64,000 nucleotides of DNA, taken from positions 12,012,354-12,076,353 of the forward strand of contig OX235272.1 in assembly GCA_944472155.2 (NCBI GenBank). Reading direction: 5' to 3'. Of this stretch, positions 31,740-41,119 are shown one piece after another. The stretch's first letter is position 1, and each line of letters opens with the position of its first letter. Position numbers and translations under genes: made by a program. The notes under the pieces were generated by a model. It saw only the letters and a list, made by a program, of their open reading frames with translations. It was not told the DNA's origin and ran no database searches. Source of the stretch: Trichobilharzia szidati. Its lineage: Eukaryota > Platyhelminthes > Trematoda > Strigeidida > Schistosomatidae.

Positions 31740-32185
31740 TCCGTTGACTCGGAACTTGACTTCCTAAAAGCCACCCACGTAGTGTAGACAGGCTACCATA
31801 TTTCCATATCCACACTTCCTGTTTATTTTTTCATGTTACTATTTCTACATATTTAATCCCTGATTGCATAAACAATTATTCATCACACTAGTTTTTCATC
31901 CAAACATCCTGTATATTTTGTTATTTCTACATTTCTAACCCCCAATTACACAATGTCAATCGTCTTAATTATTATGCTACTTTGTTTGAGTTTTATCCGT
32001 CCCCCTGTTTATTATGGCATTCTAATTCCCAATTGTAATTTGTATTAATTTAACCCCTAACCAGAAATTGTTCTGGAACTTTCCCATCCATTTGATATAA
32101 ATACACGAATGTACAGCCTAGATGATGACTTCGTCGAAAAGAAAATTTTCTTCGCTGCAACTGTGTTTTTATTCCCTATGATCAA
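31740..32185 (+). repeat. PLE terminal repeat (family C) ending in a hammerhead-like motif
   Basis: T-rich sequence with repeated motifs (CTTCCTGTTTATTTT, ATTTCTACAT..TTAATCCC, CATCCTGTATATTTTG), shared with 37590-38080. Its 3' part ends with TTTGATATAAATACACGAATG and then the three-way-junction RNA motif at 32114-32157. No coding sequence. Confidence 0.65.
32114..32157 (+). ncRNA. Hammerhead-like three-way junction in PLE terminal repeat
   Basis: Stem I is CAGC (32114-32117) with GCTG (32154-32157). The core is CTA+GATGA (32118-32125), i.e. CTGATGA with one extra A, followed by one T. Stem II is GAC (32127-32129) with GTC (32133-32135) and loop TTC. GAA follows at 32136-32138. Stem III is a perfect seven-pair palindrome AAGAAAA/TTTTCTT (32139-32152), then C 32153, where a hammerhead would cleave (TTC triplet). 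PLE terminal repeats are known to carry hammerhead ribozymes. The extra bases in the core make activity uncertain. Confidence 0.6.
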
Positions 32186-32189
32186 AAGT

Positions 32190-32790
32190 GCATATTCCGT
32201 AATTTTTATATTTTTATTCTTACAATATTGAATTCTACCTTATCAAATTTCATACCATGTTATGTAACATTTTATATTCGCCTACTAATCCTATAATTAT
32301 GTACCTCTTTCCAAAATCTATGCACCTCATGTATTATTCGATAAATGACATTCATTGATATAAGAATAAAACTTGGGCACTGTGGTAGAGTGTAATTCCA
32401 TTATGGGTAAATTTTATTTTGATAGAGTCTCACAGTGTTATACAGTAATATTTACTGATGACGTTTCGAGCACAATTTATTGCTCATAATCATATCAAGG
32501 TAATCACACGACTTCCTAAATTCATTTATATAGTTCCATTATTTTTCACTTGATTTCCACTTGATTTGATAAATGACATTAATTATTTTGCCACTTGACA
32601 TTTAACTGTAACTATCACAAATATTTTAACTGCATTTCATACTGTCATTATTATTTCATGTATTCACACCTTTGACCTAATTCCCTCACTGGATATAATT
32701 TCTGAAAAAAACCCATATATATACGATTGTACAGCTTGATAATAAATTCGTTGAAAAGACTCTCTTCGCTGAATATTGTGTTTTCAACAC
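32190..32790 (+). repeat. PLE terminal repeat (family D), plus arm, split by a solo terminal repeat
   Basis: The plus-strand counterpart of 31300-31640. It is interrupted at 32353-32573 and ends at about 32725-32790 with a hammerhead-like segment: GTACAGCTTGAT, GTTGAAAAGAC, TCTCTTCGCTGAAT. This has the same stem CAGC/GCTG as the motif at 32114 but a different stem III. Confidence 0.65.
32353..32573 (+). mobile_element. Solo PLE terminal repeat (family B) with 13-base target-site duplication
   Basis: GATAAATGACATT occurs at 32340-32352 and at 32574-32586. Between them is one 221-base terminal repeat: TATAAGAATAAAACTTGGGC, ACTGTGGTAGAGTGTAATTC, GATAGAGTCTCACAGTG, ACTGATGACGTTTCGAGCA, TTTATTGCTCATAATCATAT, CAC..GACTTCC. 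It has no coding sequence. On its minus strand it carries TGAGCAATAAATTGTGCTCG then AAACGTC, half of a hammerhead. Confidence 0.85.
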
Positions 32791-34239
32791 ACAACTGCTT
32801 CAAGTAAATTCTAGAATGTGATCGGTTGAGGGCGAAACTTTCACTGCTTTTACCATTAATTAAATTTAAAACATGCATTACAATGCTCAACTTATGATAA
32901 GAATAAGTGATATCCTTCTCTATTCTTATAAGTTAATATTAATTCATTAATTCTGTTTATAAGCATTGGGAAACAACAAATTAATTATCTGTTGATAATT
33001 GAACAATGAAAAGCGGGAAATCAAATAGTGAGATTTTGATAATTAATTGAATTATTATTGATCCTATTTATTCTATTAGTAATACTTGAAGCGTTCATTT
33101 GTTTTACACCCTCACTTAAAGAAAATCGCATAAATAATTATGCTGATTAGTTCAAAGCTGTTAATTTGCACAGGAAATCGTCTTGCCAACTGGTAATCTA
33201 ATTCAACTGACACCAGATAACTACTGACACTGAATATGTATATGCTTCATCAACTGTACAAAACACGGAAATTCTTCTTTTTTGCTTTGCTTTTTCCAAG
33301 TGAAACACAAGGATTGAAGTTTCAGTAGAAATTATGTTCATTTTTCCGGTGTTGTGTTCGCTAACCTCACATTCAGCCATCTCCTGCTGGCGTTTTACTG
33401 CAGACTTATAAAGTAATCGAAGTTTAGCAGTGCCTGTCGTCCGCATTCCACTAGTGATACACTAACATATACATGTATACGTGTTCCAAGAAATAAAATC
33501 CCACAGGTTATTAACTACCCATTTACGCGATAACAGGAAAAACAGAGGAATACCTAAAAAACACCATTTCACTTTGAATCCCCCTGTCAAAGAAATGTCC
33601 ATCATTAAGACGAATTACCTGGACAGTGATAACTTTGAAATGGAAGCATGGTTTGCGAATTAAATTCCATGTATTGCCAATTAAACCAAGTACTCAGGTT
33701 AGTAGGCTGAGTTAAAACCAGGTACACCGCTGTGAAATTCAGCGGCAAATGAGAGGAATGGGCCGTCCTGTGTTTAGAACACTTCGATTAGGCAAGAAGA
33801 CAATACTGGTTGATGTGAGTGGTTTCCGACTACTCATGTCGCTGACTCAATAGTACAAGCATGGTACAGTAACGACTGAAACCGAGCGAAATTTTATGAA
33901 TCATTCTTGAACGTATTTGACTGCTGAATGAATCGGTCGACCACGACTTTGGACGATTGATAAGAATTCAAGTGAAATTTTGTTAAGGGAACAAAAATTG
34001 TTAATAAAATTTGCTTTCAGTATAATTATTCTTATTGTATCGCAGAAAATGCCCATCAAAACAATGAAGACAAATCTGATTTCGACTGCATCGTATACAT
34101 CATAATCCACACACATACACACATTGCTCAATGCCATACCAGAAACCTTTGTGGTTCTGTTAGTACGCGTGTGTATTTGAGCTGCAGTAAAACATATCAC
34201 AGAGGTTTTATGATGTTTACGAATTATCATCAGGTGAAA
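32791..34239. other. Mostly non-coding stretch; short open frames not recognised
   Basis: A frame at 33481-33663 (plus) and one at 33198-33446 (minus) are open but carry no recognised motif. The region lacks the repeat families found on both sides, so it may be old unique DNA. Confidence 0.35.
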
Positions 34240-34387
34240 GACTATCGTTTAATGAATATGTCCCGTGACGGGATTGAATCAAAGGTGTAAATACATGAAA
34301 TAATAATAGTAGTATGAAATACAATTAAAATATTTGTGATAATAATCATAGTTAAATGTCAAGTAGCAAAACAGTCAGTGTCATAGA
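34240..34387 (-). repeat. PLE terminal repeat (family D) fragment
   Basis: Matches 31310-31450: TTGAATCAAAGGTGTAAATAC, ATGAAATAATAAT, AAAATATTTGTGATAATAAT, AAATGTCAAGTAGC, TCATAGATAGAATA. Truncated where an SM-alpha-like SINE follows. Confidence 0.65.
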
Positions 34388-34700
34388 TAGAATAGTAGGA
34401 AGCCCTGACCAGTAGGATCTGTAGGAGGTTGAAGGTAAGACAGTAACTCATGGAAGAAAACATTGCGAAGTGGTCGCTCTATGCGATAAATTTGCAGAAG
34501 TTAGAATTCCTGGGCCACTGGACTGGGTCTCTGTGCCTCAGAGGTCTGTATGCTAGCACGCCTTGTCACCAAAAGGCCCTAGGTTCGAAACCCAGTGGGA
34601 TGGGTGCGTACTGCTGAAAATCCTCAGACTAGGCTGACGAAACAGCTACTCAGTACTCTCTGCAGGTTTTCTAATAGTTCTCTAACTGATGTCACATTGA
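34388..34700 (+). mobile_element. SM-alpha-like SINE
   Basis: Complete order: GGAAGCCCTGACCAGTAGG, TGTAGGAGGTTGAAGG, tRNA-like part with B box near 34583 (AGGTTCGAAACCC), and CGTACTGCTGAAAATCC (stem GTACTG directly followed by CTG, so the ancestral core boundary is retained). GACGAAACAGC, TCAGTACTCTCTGC and CTCTAACTGATGTCA follow. The GATGA of the core is mutated to GAAAA. Confidence 0.8.
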
Positions 34701-35149
34701 ATTTTATTCTGTCTTTACAGAAACTTTGCATGAACAAGTGGTAATATCAAAATCATCAACGTGTAAATGGATTAGATAAGGGAATAAATATTAGTTTGCA
34801 TGTAAAACTGTGTTAATATATAAGGAATATAGGGAATCGATACATACAGAACGGTTGGTTATACGTGAAAGGTATGATGTTATCGCTTGCATTACCTCAA
34901 GACTTAATTGGATAGAAGCACTGATCACGAAAACCATTGGATTATACCATTACCATAATACAGCAGCTCTCTGATCCCCTAGCCCTCATTGCTTAAATAA
35001 GAAAACACATCGACGTGAGCTGCAAAGTGTATTTCACGCATTAAGGTTTCATTCAAATATCATCAAGGATGTGTCAGTTAATCTGTAATCACAGCCAATA
35101 ATTTATTTACAAACTGGACATGTATTACCATATCACCTTCCCTCTCAGG
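34701..35149. other. Non-coding stretch, nothing recognised
   Basis: No recognised feature. Confidence 0.4.
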
Positions 35150-35885
35150 AAAGACGTACGACTTCGGGTCAGCCCGGAACTGCACTGTCCATTTTCTGGC
35201 TTGTTATTTACTGGAAGGTCTGGAGCATTTGTAGCCTCCTCCCAATTAAGGCATGAGAAGCTGTGTCATCCTTGAGAACAACTTTTTGCTCGACACAGGA
35301 GAGTTTCGCGCCAACTTGTGAAAAGAAAACATCTGTTTCACGCCTCTTTGGCTGGGAAATTGGCGTAGCACCATCAGGAGTATGTAGAGTCTGAATAATG
35401 GCTAGTCTTCCGATGGCAGGTACTGATCGGGAACAGTGATTTGTCAGGGGTGGCCGTTTTGATTGTCGTTGTTTGTGTGCTACTGGCTAAAACTATCTTT
35501 GTGTCCAACAATATTGTAGTTTTGGCATCGGTATTGGTTAAACGGACAAGATTTGAGGATAAACCAAGCCACACAGTGCTAGAAGGATGACGATTGTCTC
35601 ACCTTTTATCATCAATGAGCATTCTATGTGAAGCCATAACGATGAACGTTTGAGGTAGAACCAGTGGATTTGAGGCCATAAGTCAATGCTCGTGATTGAG
35701 ATGTCTGCTGAACCGTATTGATATCGTGAAAACCCTGGTGTCCAGAATGGACTAAACAGTTTGTCCGAGAATTTTGTCGAAAGTCGAAAAATCCAACAAC
35801 TCCGTCGTCAAAGAAGTAATACAGCATCAAAGAATTAGCTGCTTTCTCAGAAGTGGCTCGGCTTGTTTCTTTTAGATACAAAGTT
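35150..35885 (-). other. Unrecognised coding-like frames, possibly a gene relic
   Basis: On the minus strand, three neighbouring frames look protein-like. About 35885-35624 reads KTAGTLYLKETSRATSEKAA, then FFDDGVVGFFDFRQNSRTNC. About 35574-35374 reads SSNLVRLTNTDAKTTILLDT and then TTTIKTATP. A shifted frame at about 35460-35210 reads HCSRSVPAIGRLAIIQTLHT, PDGATPISQPKRRETDVFF, QVGAKLSCVEQKVVLKDD. Frame changes between them suggest exons or a broken gene. The first part directly follows a PLE endonuclease end and may belong to it. No family is recognised. Confidence 0.3.
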
Positions 35886-36130
35886 CCAGCTGTTTTAATC
35901 AAAATGCTATGACTACTTAAGATGTTTGGAGTATTCGAAACCTAGCAGTTTTAGGCAGTTTCTTCGGCATGCGACAGAAGACAGAAAAGGATTCTTCTAT
36001 TCTGGCCTTATGGATCGAGCATGCAAATGTCGAACTGTTGGAGCTTTTTACTACACCTTTATTTAGCCACACTGGTAAGTGTTTCTGAGCACAAGAAGTC
36101 AAACTCTTAGAACAACAGCTGATGCAACTA
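35886..36130 (-). pseudogene. PLE endonuclease C-terminal fragment
   Basis: The minus-strand frame has SCAQKHLPVWLNKGVVKSSN, then EESFSVFCRMPKKLPKTA, RFRILQTS. This corresponds to the block EESFSIIYRTSQKFPKTS..RIFQTSEAI at 46.1-46.2 kb and to the SFKVIY..AEA region of the other PLEs. Confidence 0.65.
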
Positions 36131-36359
36131 TCATCTTAGAAGCGAAATGAATTGACGGATACCAGAAGACGTGGCTAGCCTACATACATCGTCTTCAATA
36201 CAATTCCCTTTGAATTTAGTAACCGTGGGCTTTTTTATGAAATTTTCTTGGTAGCTTTTTTAATCAAGGTATCGTGTAACACAACTGGAAAAATTGGCCA
36301 CTTAAATGATATATAATTCAGTATTAATTTAGATATATCATACAGTGGAACAGCATTAT

Positions 36360-36715
36360 TTACTGAATGACAACGTTGAGAAGACAGTTTATTATCTTTC
36401 ATAATCACATCACTTGTAACTACACAACTTTGAAACTTGGTTTCTGTTGCTCTAATTCTTTCTTCACGAAAACGTGTGACAGAACATCCGGTGAATTCAG
36501 GACATTCAGCGCCTCCCGAAAAATCCTTCAAAATCATATACAAGATTCGATCAAACCTATCAAACAGAGTGAAATTAAGATATCTGGGCATAGTCGAGGC
36601 ACTGGCCATCCAAAAGCTCAAATGCACAGTATGTATCCCAAAGAAATACGTACAACCCCTGTCTCTGCCATGGCCATCATTAACAGGTAATTCTCCTAAA
36701 ATTGATTATCCCATT
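36360..36715 (+). pseudogene. PLE endonuclease C-terminal half
   Basis: The plus-strand frame reads EKSFKIIYKIRSNLSNRVKL, VEALAIQKLKCTVCIPKKYV, QPLSLPWPSLTG, the standard PLE C-terminus. The PLE stop codon has been lost, and the frame runs on into reversed ITS2 sequence at 36716, so this PLE end abuts the rDNA fragment directly. Confidence 0.75.
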
Positions 36716-36909
36716 CAAGCACAACCCACCGTGGCAACTCAATCAGAAGTTCTACACCAAACTAGGCCGTGGCCGGACAAATTAGGACGGAACCTTTGAA
36801 CAGCAACCCACGTTGATATACAGGTATACACGCCGGCAGGCACCCGCCCAATCCACGACTTAAAGGGCATCGTGACAGATGGAAAGCGAGGCGCATGCAA
36901 ATAACACAC

Positions 36910-37249
36910 AGGGGTACCTAAGCTGCCATATGCTCTGATGGTGTTCGCATGACTTTTGTTGCCAGATCTGCCAAGGGCGATGGGATTGTATGCGACCTAA
37001 TGGTTGTGTGCAAGGTTCGAAGAAGGCTGTGTGTTATTTGCATGCGCCTCGACCTGATAACGTTTACCTTTTTTTTACACTGTTTAAGAGATCCGGTTTG
37101 GCTTGCCATTCACGGGTTTGCTGCTCCGTATACACCTAGTTTTAAGCTGGACTGCATGTACGCTGGCCTGGTAGACCTGCGCCAGGGTTGCAGCCTCGAA
37201 CCTTTAGTTCTATGCATCTGGGAAACAGGTGTGTAGGATTATTGGATTA
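36910..37249 (+). other. ITS1 fragment
   Basis: Contiguous with the 5.8S-like sequence on its 5' side and containing GGGGTACCTAAGCTGCC and GATGGTGTTCGCATGA, in the style of trematode ITS1. The 18S junction is absent. Assignment follows from position relative to 5.8S. Confidence 0.6.
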
Positions 37250-37408
37250 CAACTTTGAGCGGTGGATCACTCGGCTCGTGCTTTGATGAAGAGTGCAGCC
37301 AACTGTGTGAATTAATGTGAACTGCATACTGCTTTGAACATTGACATCTTGAAGGCATATTGTGGCTCCGGGATATCCTGTGGCCACGTCTGTCCGAAGG
37401 GTCGGCTT
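37250..37408 (+). rRNA. 5.8S rRNA-like sequence (probably decayed)
   Basis: About 159 bases with conserved blocks: GGTGGATCACTCGGCTCGTG, GATGAAGAGTGCAGCCAACT, GTGTGAATTAATGTGAACTG and TGACATCTTGAAGGCATAT. The last block normally reads TTGAACGCA, and the preceding GAACATCG reads GAACATTG, so nearly invariant positions are changed, several at CpG sites. Length and order match 5.8S. It lies alone between ITS1 and ITS2 with no 18S/28S, so it is best seen as a rDNA-derived pseudogene. The sequence is of digenean type. Confidence 0.8.
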
Positions 37409-37589
37409 TCCATCTACCACGATGCACTTTAAGTCGTGGATTGGGCGAGTGCCTACCAGCGTGTATACCCGTATATGAACGCGGGTTGCTGGTCAAAGGC
37501 TCCGTCCTAATCTGTCCGGCCACAGCCTAGTCTGGTGTAGAACTTCTGATTGAGTCGCCACGGTGGGTTTTGCTCGAGTCGTGACTAAC

Positions 37590-38080
37590 TCATTAGCTTT
37601 CTTATTCAAACTTCCTGTTTATTCACGTTGTTTATAAGCTTTTCTTAATCCCTATTTGCACTACCATATTTTCTTACCCAAACTTCCTGTCTAATTTGTC
37701 ATTTTATCATTTCTACATATTTAGTTCCTAATTTCATAAACAATTATTCGTGACATTAATTATGATCCCACTAGATTTTCTATCCAAACATCCTGCCTAT
37801 TTTTGTTATTTCTACATTTCTAATCCTTAATGGCACAATATTTCAATTTTCTCAGTAGTTATGATGCTACCCTGTCTGAGTTTTAATCGTGCCCACTATT
37901 TATCATGGCAGTTTAATTCCTAATTGTAATTTTATTAATCTGACCCTTGGCCGGAAATTCTTCTGGAAATTTCTCACTCATTTAATATAAATACATGAAT
38001 GTACACCCTAGTTGATGACTTTGTCGAAAAAAATTTTCTTTGCTGTAACCGTCTTTTTATTATTCCCTACTTTACACACT
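37590..38080 (+). repeat. PLE terminal repeat (family C), second copy
   Basis: Parallels 31740-32185 (AAACTTCCTGTTTATTCA, ATTTCTACATATTTAGT, CAAACATCCTGCCTATTTT, TAATATAAATACATGAATG). It ends at 37990-38050 with a worn form of the same hammerhead-like motif: GTACACCCTAG, TTGATGACTTTGTCGAAAA, TTTTCTTTGCTGTAAC. The GAC/GTC stem II persists with a longer loop. Confidence 0.65.
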
Positions 38081-38139
38081 TTTTAAAGGTAGGAGACGTT
38101 TCTAGATTTCAGGATTAGGTAATCACTTATTACTGTTTC

Positions 38140-38540
38140 GCCTATTTTCAGTTGATTTGATGAATACAGGCAGACTTGTTAATCTTTGCTCTCACTCTGT
38201 TATATTAGATTCTAAGACTATTGTCTTTTCCCATCTAACTGTATGGTCGTGTTTAATTACATGCATTGGTATAATTTGGTTAATTTCTGCATTTCTTACC
38301 TTGTTAGGGGGTCTACTAGTCTAGATTTTGCTAGGTTTCTAATCTAATTGACTGCCTCTGGTCTACTAATTTGACTTGTGCATTTGACCTCATAATCATT
38401 GCAGGGTATTAGACAAACTAAATAAATTTGTTTAACAGGCTCTTAAAGATGTTCCAGATGGCATAATTTATTTCGCAGTAAATTTGTGGGGATTGTGAGA
38501 CCTACTGTTATGCCTAACTTATTAGGAATTCTATGTTAAA
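38140..38540 (-). pseudogene. Decayed PLE (family B) endonuclease region
   Basis: Parallels 42.44-42.95 kb and 27.6-28.2 kb at the DNA level (CCCATC..CCTATTGTATGGT-like, GATTTTGCTAG, TTTGACCT..AATCATTGCAGGGTATTAGA). No open frame remains. Confidence 0.5.
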
Positions 38541-38554
38541 TGTTTGCTATTTTC

Positions 38555-38950
38555 CAGCCGACCAATTGTGATTGCTCAAGTCAAAGACAAGCTACCTAGC
38601 TGTGTCGCTTCTATTTGTATCCGTAAATTTAGTTGCTCCTGTGTAGAGAGCTATATAGGGCGAACAACTAGATAGCTTAACAAACGCATTAATGAGCATC
38701 TTCGTTCATGGTTCGGAAAAGGACAAATAAAACCTGTAAGAAGTTTTATTTTGGCTCATTTGATTGATGATAGTGGTCACCAAGTAGACAGAAATAGTAC
38801 CTTCAAAGTTATTTATCGCATTCCATCGAACGGAATTCGAATCCGTCTTTTATACATAGACGAAGCTATGGGAATTCGAAAGAATAATCATAGTCTTTGC
38901 ATACAAAAGAAGTCTGTTCTACCTTTGTCTCGTACTCTTTTTTCCTTCAT
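38555..38950 (+). pseudogene. PLE GIY-YIG endonuclease fragment
   Basis: The plus-strand frame runs KFSCSCVESYIGRTTR, stop, LNKRINEHLRSWFGKGQIKP, VRSFILAHLIDDSGHQVD, TFKVIYRIPSNGIRIRLLYI, NHSLCIQKKSVLPLSR. The glycine of CSCG is valine and one stop lies after RTTR. The 3' end is cut by the SINE at 38951. Confidence 0.78.
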
Positions 38951-39170
38951 GCTCCCCAGTGGAACATAGGGCTTCAGGCTTGTTGCTTGAAGTTTCTGTA
39001 GCAGCGTTTATTTTACAGGATGGGATTGCTAGCCTCATGCCCAACCTTTCCTCCTCATCAGCATTATTTCTGCCTTAGTGAGGTAAAGCAGTGTGTTGGC
39101 TGGGGATCGAACCCCAAACCATGTGCATTTTCGGCAAGTGTCCTAACCACTGTGCTACCGACGCACACTA
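38951..39170 (-). mobile_element. tRNA-headed SINE with RTE-like tail, minus strand
   Basis: On the minus strand it starts GTGCGTCGGTAGCACAGTGG (A-box region), then GGACACTTGCCGAAAATGCA, the B-box region GGTTTGGGGTTCGATCCCC near 39105, and CTGAAGCCCTATGTTCCACT at the 3' end. Same family as 53.5 and 63.1 kb. Confidence 0.82.
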
Positions 39171-39174
39171 CAAA

Positions 39175-39530
39175 ATGAAACAAATGAAAAATTGGTAGAG
39201 CCAAAATATGATGAAGGATTACCATACTTTAGCATGCATAGAGGGATTAAGACCATGAAAGTTGGAGGGATTGAACGAACGTTTTCTGTACGCAGAGATC
39301 TGGCTTTTCTGTTTCGATAGCCAAAGATGGCTTCAGCAATACAGATGACTCGGGTACGTAGTGATTTGGGCAGGTTACTTTTTGCCTTGTAGATGACTTT
39401 AAAGGCGGAGGCTATAGAGATAGGGTGATCATTATCGACCAGAGATTTTCGATGATCGCGCTTCTTATTGCTCCACTTCCACCTCTTCGTAACCACCATG
39501 CAGGATAGTGATTATTTCCTAAAAACCATA
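39175..39530 (-). pseudogene. PLE endonuclease C-terminal half, frameshifted
   Basis: Minus strand: NHYPAWWLRRGGSGAIRSAI, then (frame change) NDHPISIASAFKVIYKAK, SNLPKSLRTRVICIAEAI, then another frame with the family tail. At least two frameshifts. Confidence 0.72.
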
Positions 39531-39534
39531 TATA

Positions 39535-39605
39535 TGAATACGATTGTACAGCTTGATGATAAATTCGTTGAAAAGCGTCTCTTCGCTGAATCACCACTTG
39601 TTTTG
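39535..39605 (+). ncRNA. Hammerhead-like motif of PLE terminal repeat
   Basis: GATTGTACAGC, TTGATGATAAATTCGTTG, AAAAGCGTCTC, TTCGCTGAATC. Stem I is CAGC/GCTG extended by GATT/AATC. The core is TTGATGA, with a GAAAAG junction and a short AAG..CTT stem III. Same layout as 32114-32157 with changed stems II and III. Confidence 0.5.
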
Positions 39606-40589
39606 ATTTTATATATGTTGCAATGGGAATTTTCCATGAGTTAAAAAATAAGAAGTAAGCGTAAATGTATAACGCTATATACTACTGCTGGATTTATGTG
39701 AGCAGTCGGATACCATTCATACGATAAAAAATAACGGAATCAATAAAAAGGAATAGCCTAGATTAATAAGCAGAATATAAAAAAGAGATTTTATTTCATG
39801 AATTTTTTTATTTATTAAATAGTAGTCACCATATCGTGTGATAAACCGCAGTCTATATATAAACATAATTTAGCAAAAATATTGATCGATAAATAAACAA
39901 CGCGCCTTTTTTGAAAATAAACCGGGAAAATGGAAGATTTAAGTGAAAAGGAATGAAATTAAACTATAAAACACGAGCTAAAGTAACCAAAATATCAGTG
40001 AGTAGTATGCAGAATGAGGTATAGTGATTAATGTTCTTACAACTATTGAGTATTGGATGTCTTTTTTTCTTACAGGGTTTGCGTTTTACAATTATTTTGT
40101 TCTTAATATCTGATCGTTTTAAGTGATAAATGTAGAGAAAGAATCAATACTTCGTTAAACACAGAAGTCAACGTATCTAGAGAAATATTTTTCCTTCAAT
40201 AGAAGTCACTTCTTCAGCTAAAGTTAGGCGCTAATTAGACATGACAGTCTCTACTACTGATTGCTAGGCAGATCAAAGTGATCTAGGTGGTGTGGAACGA
40301 CTGAAATTCACGTTCGAACGTAGGAAACAAATCCTTGAGTCCTACTGGATAGCTGATCGAAAATTCCTTGCGTCACTTACTCATAGTCACAAAATGATCT
40401 TATCTGACGTACTGTTTAACAATAACACCAATAAAAACTCAAAACTAACTCAATATTTCCGTTGGGCAGCAATCTAGGTTAGGTTACTTTCCAGTACAAA
40501 ACAAGAAATGTAAAACTAAACCAATATTTGAAAATCAGTAAGATGCTCACTAGTGACTTGATCTATTCAGGTAGGTAGTTACGTGGCGT
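39606..40589. other. Non-coding stretch; one short unrecognised open frame
   Basis: An open frame at 40292-40477 (plus, 61 codons) reads VERLKFTFERRKQILESYWI and onward. It has no recognised motif and no splice context that can be defended. The rest is AT-rich. Confidence 0.35.
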
Positions 40590-40880
40590 TCATGTGGTAA
40601 GTCCTGGCTAGTAGGATGCAGCAGGTTGAGTGTGAGGACAAACACTCTCTGAAGACATTTGCTATGAAGTTAACTGGCAAAAGTTGGAATCCTTAGGTTG
40701 ATCATTCGATTGGGTCCCATTGGCTTAGTGGTCTACGAGCTAGCTCGCCTTGTAACCAGAAGGTTCTGGGTTTGAAATCCTGTGCTGGGTGCGTAGTGAT
40801 GAAAAGTCTCAAAGTAGGTCTCCCAGTTGGTTTTCTAATAGTTCTCTAACCAATGTTAGCTCATGATGAGGAAACAATAA
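40590..40880 (+). mobile_element. SM-alpha-like SINE
   Basis: Family order is complete but the hammerhead region is deleted on its 3' side: GGTAAGTCCTGGCTAGTAGG, ATGCAGCAGGTTGAGTGTG, tRNA-like CCCATTGGCTTAGTGG and CTTGTAACC, GCGTAGTGATGAAAAGTC, CTCAAAGTAGGTCTCCCAG, GTTAGCTCATGATGA. Confidence 0.78.
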
Positions 40881-41119
40881 TATAATAATAATGTCTCCAG
40901 CGTATCATATTCACATTTCCGAATGTACTTTATTTTCTGATCATTTATTTTAACACATTTCTCTATAGAACCTTAGATCGAGCTCTATTTATTTAGTGAT
41001 TCATTCATATATCTAATCAGTTTGTGACTCATAATCCCAAACACCGATATTATCATGGCACTTTAGTATTTCAACTCACTGTCAAACCATAACACATACA
41101 GACAAGAAAAATGATTTTT

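Larger units (their letters stand above)
36716..37574. repeat. Inverted pair of ribosomal ITS fragments
   Basis: The minus arm at 36716-36909 reads, on its own strand, as a short ITS1 piece (GTTATTTGCATGCGCCTCG) joined directly to the start of ITS2 (CTTTCCATCTGTCACGATG). It then continues to CCACGGTGGGTTGTGCTTG. The plus arm has the same ITS1 piece at 37029-37051 and the same ITS2 at 37406-37574, but with 354 bases between them containing the rest of ITS1 and 5.8S. The minus arm therefore lacks exactly that internal segment. A single-copy loop of about 119 bases lies between the arms. No 18S or 28S sequence is present. Confidence 0.85.

Noticed and set aside
36949..37236. Protein-coding gene (95-codon open frame)
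   Set aside because: Lies in ITS1 immediately upstream of 5.8S; the open frame is incidental.
37239..37523. Minus-strand protein of 94 codons
   Set aside because: Antisense of 5.8S/ITS2.
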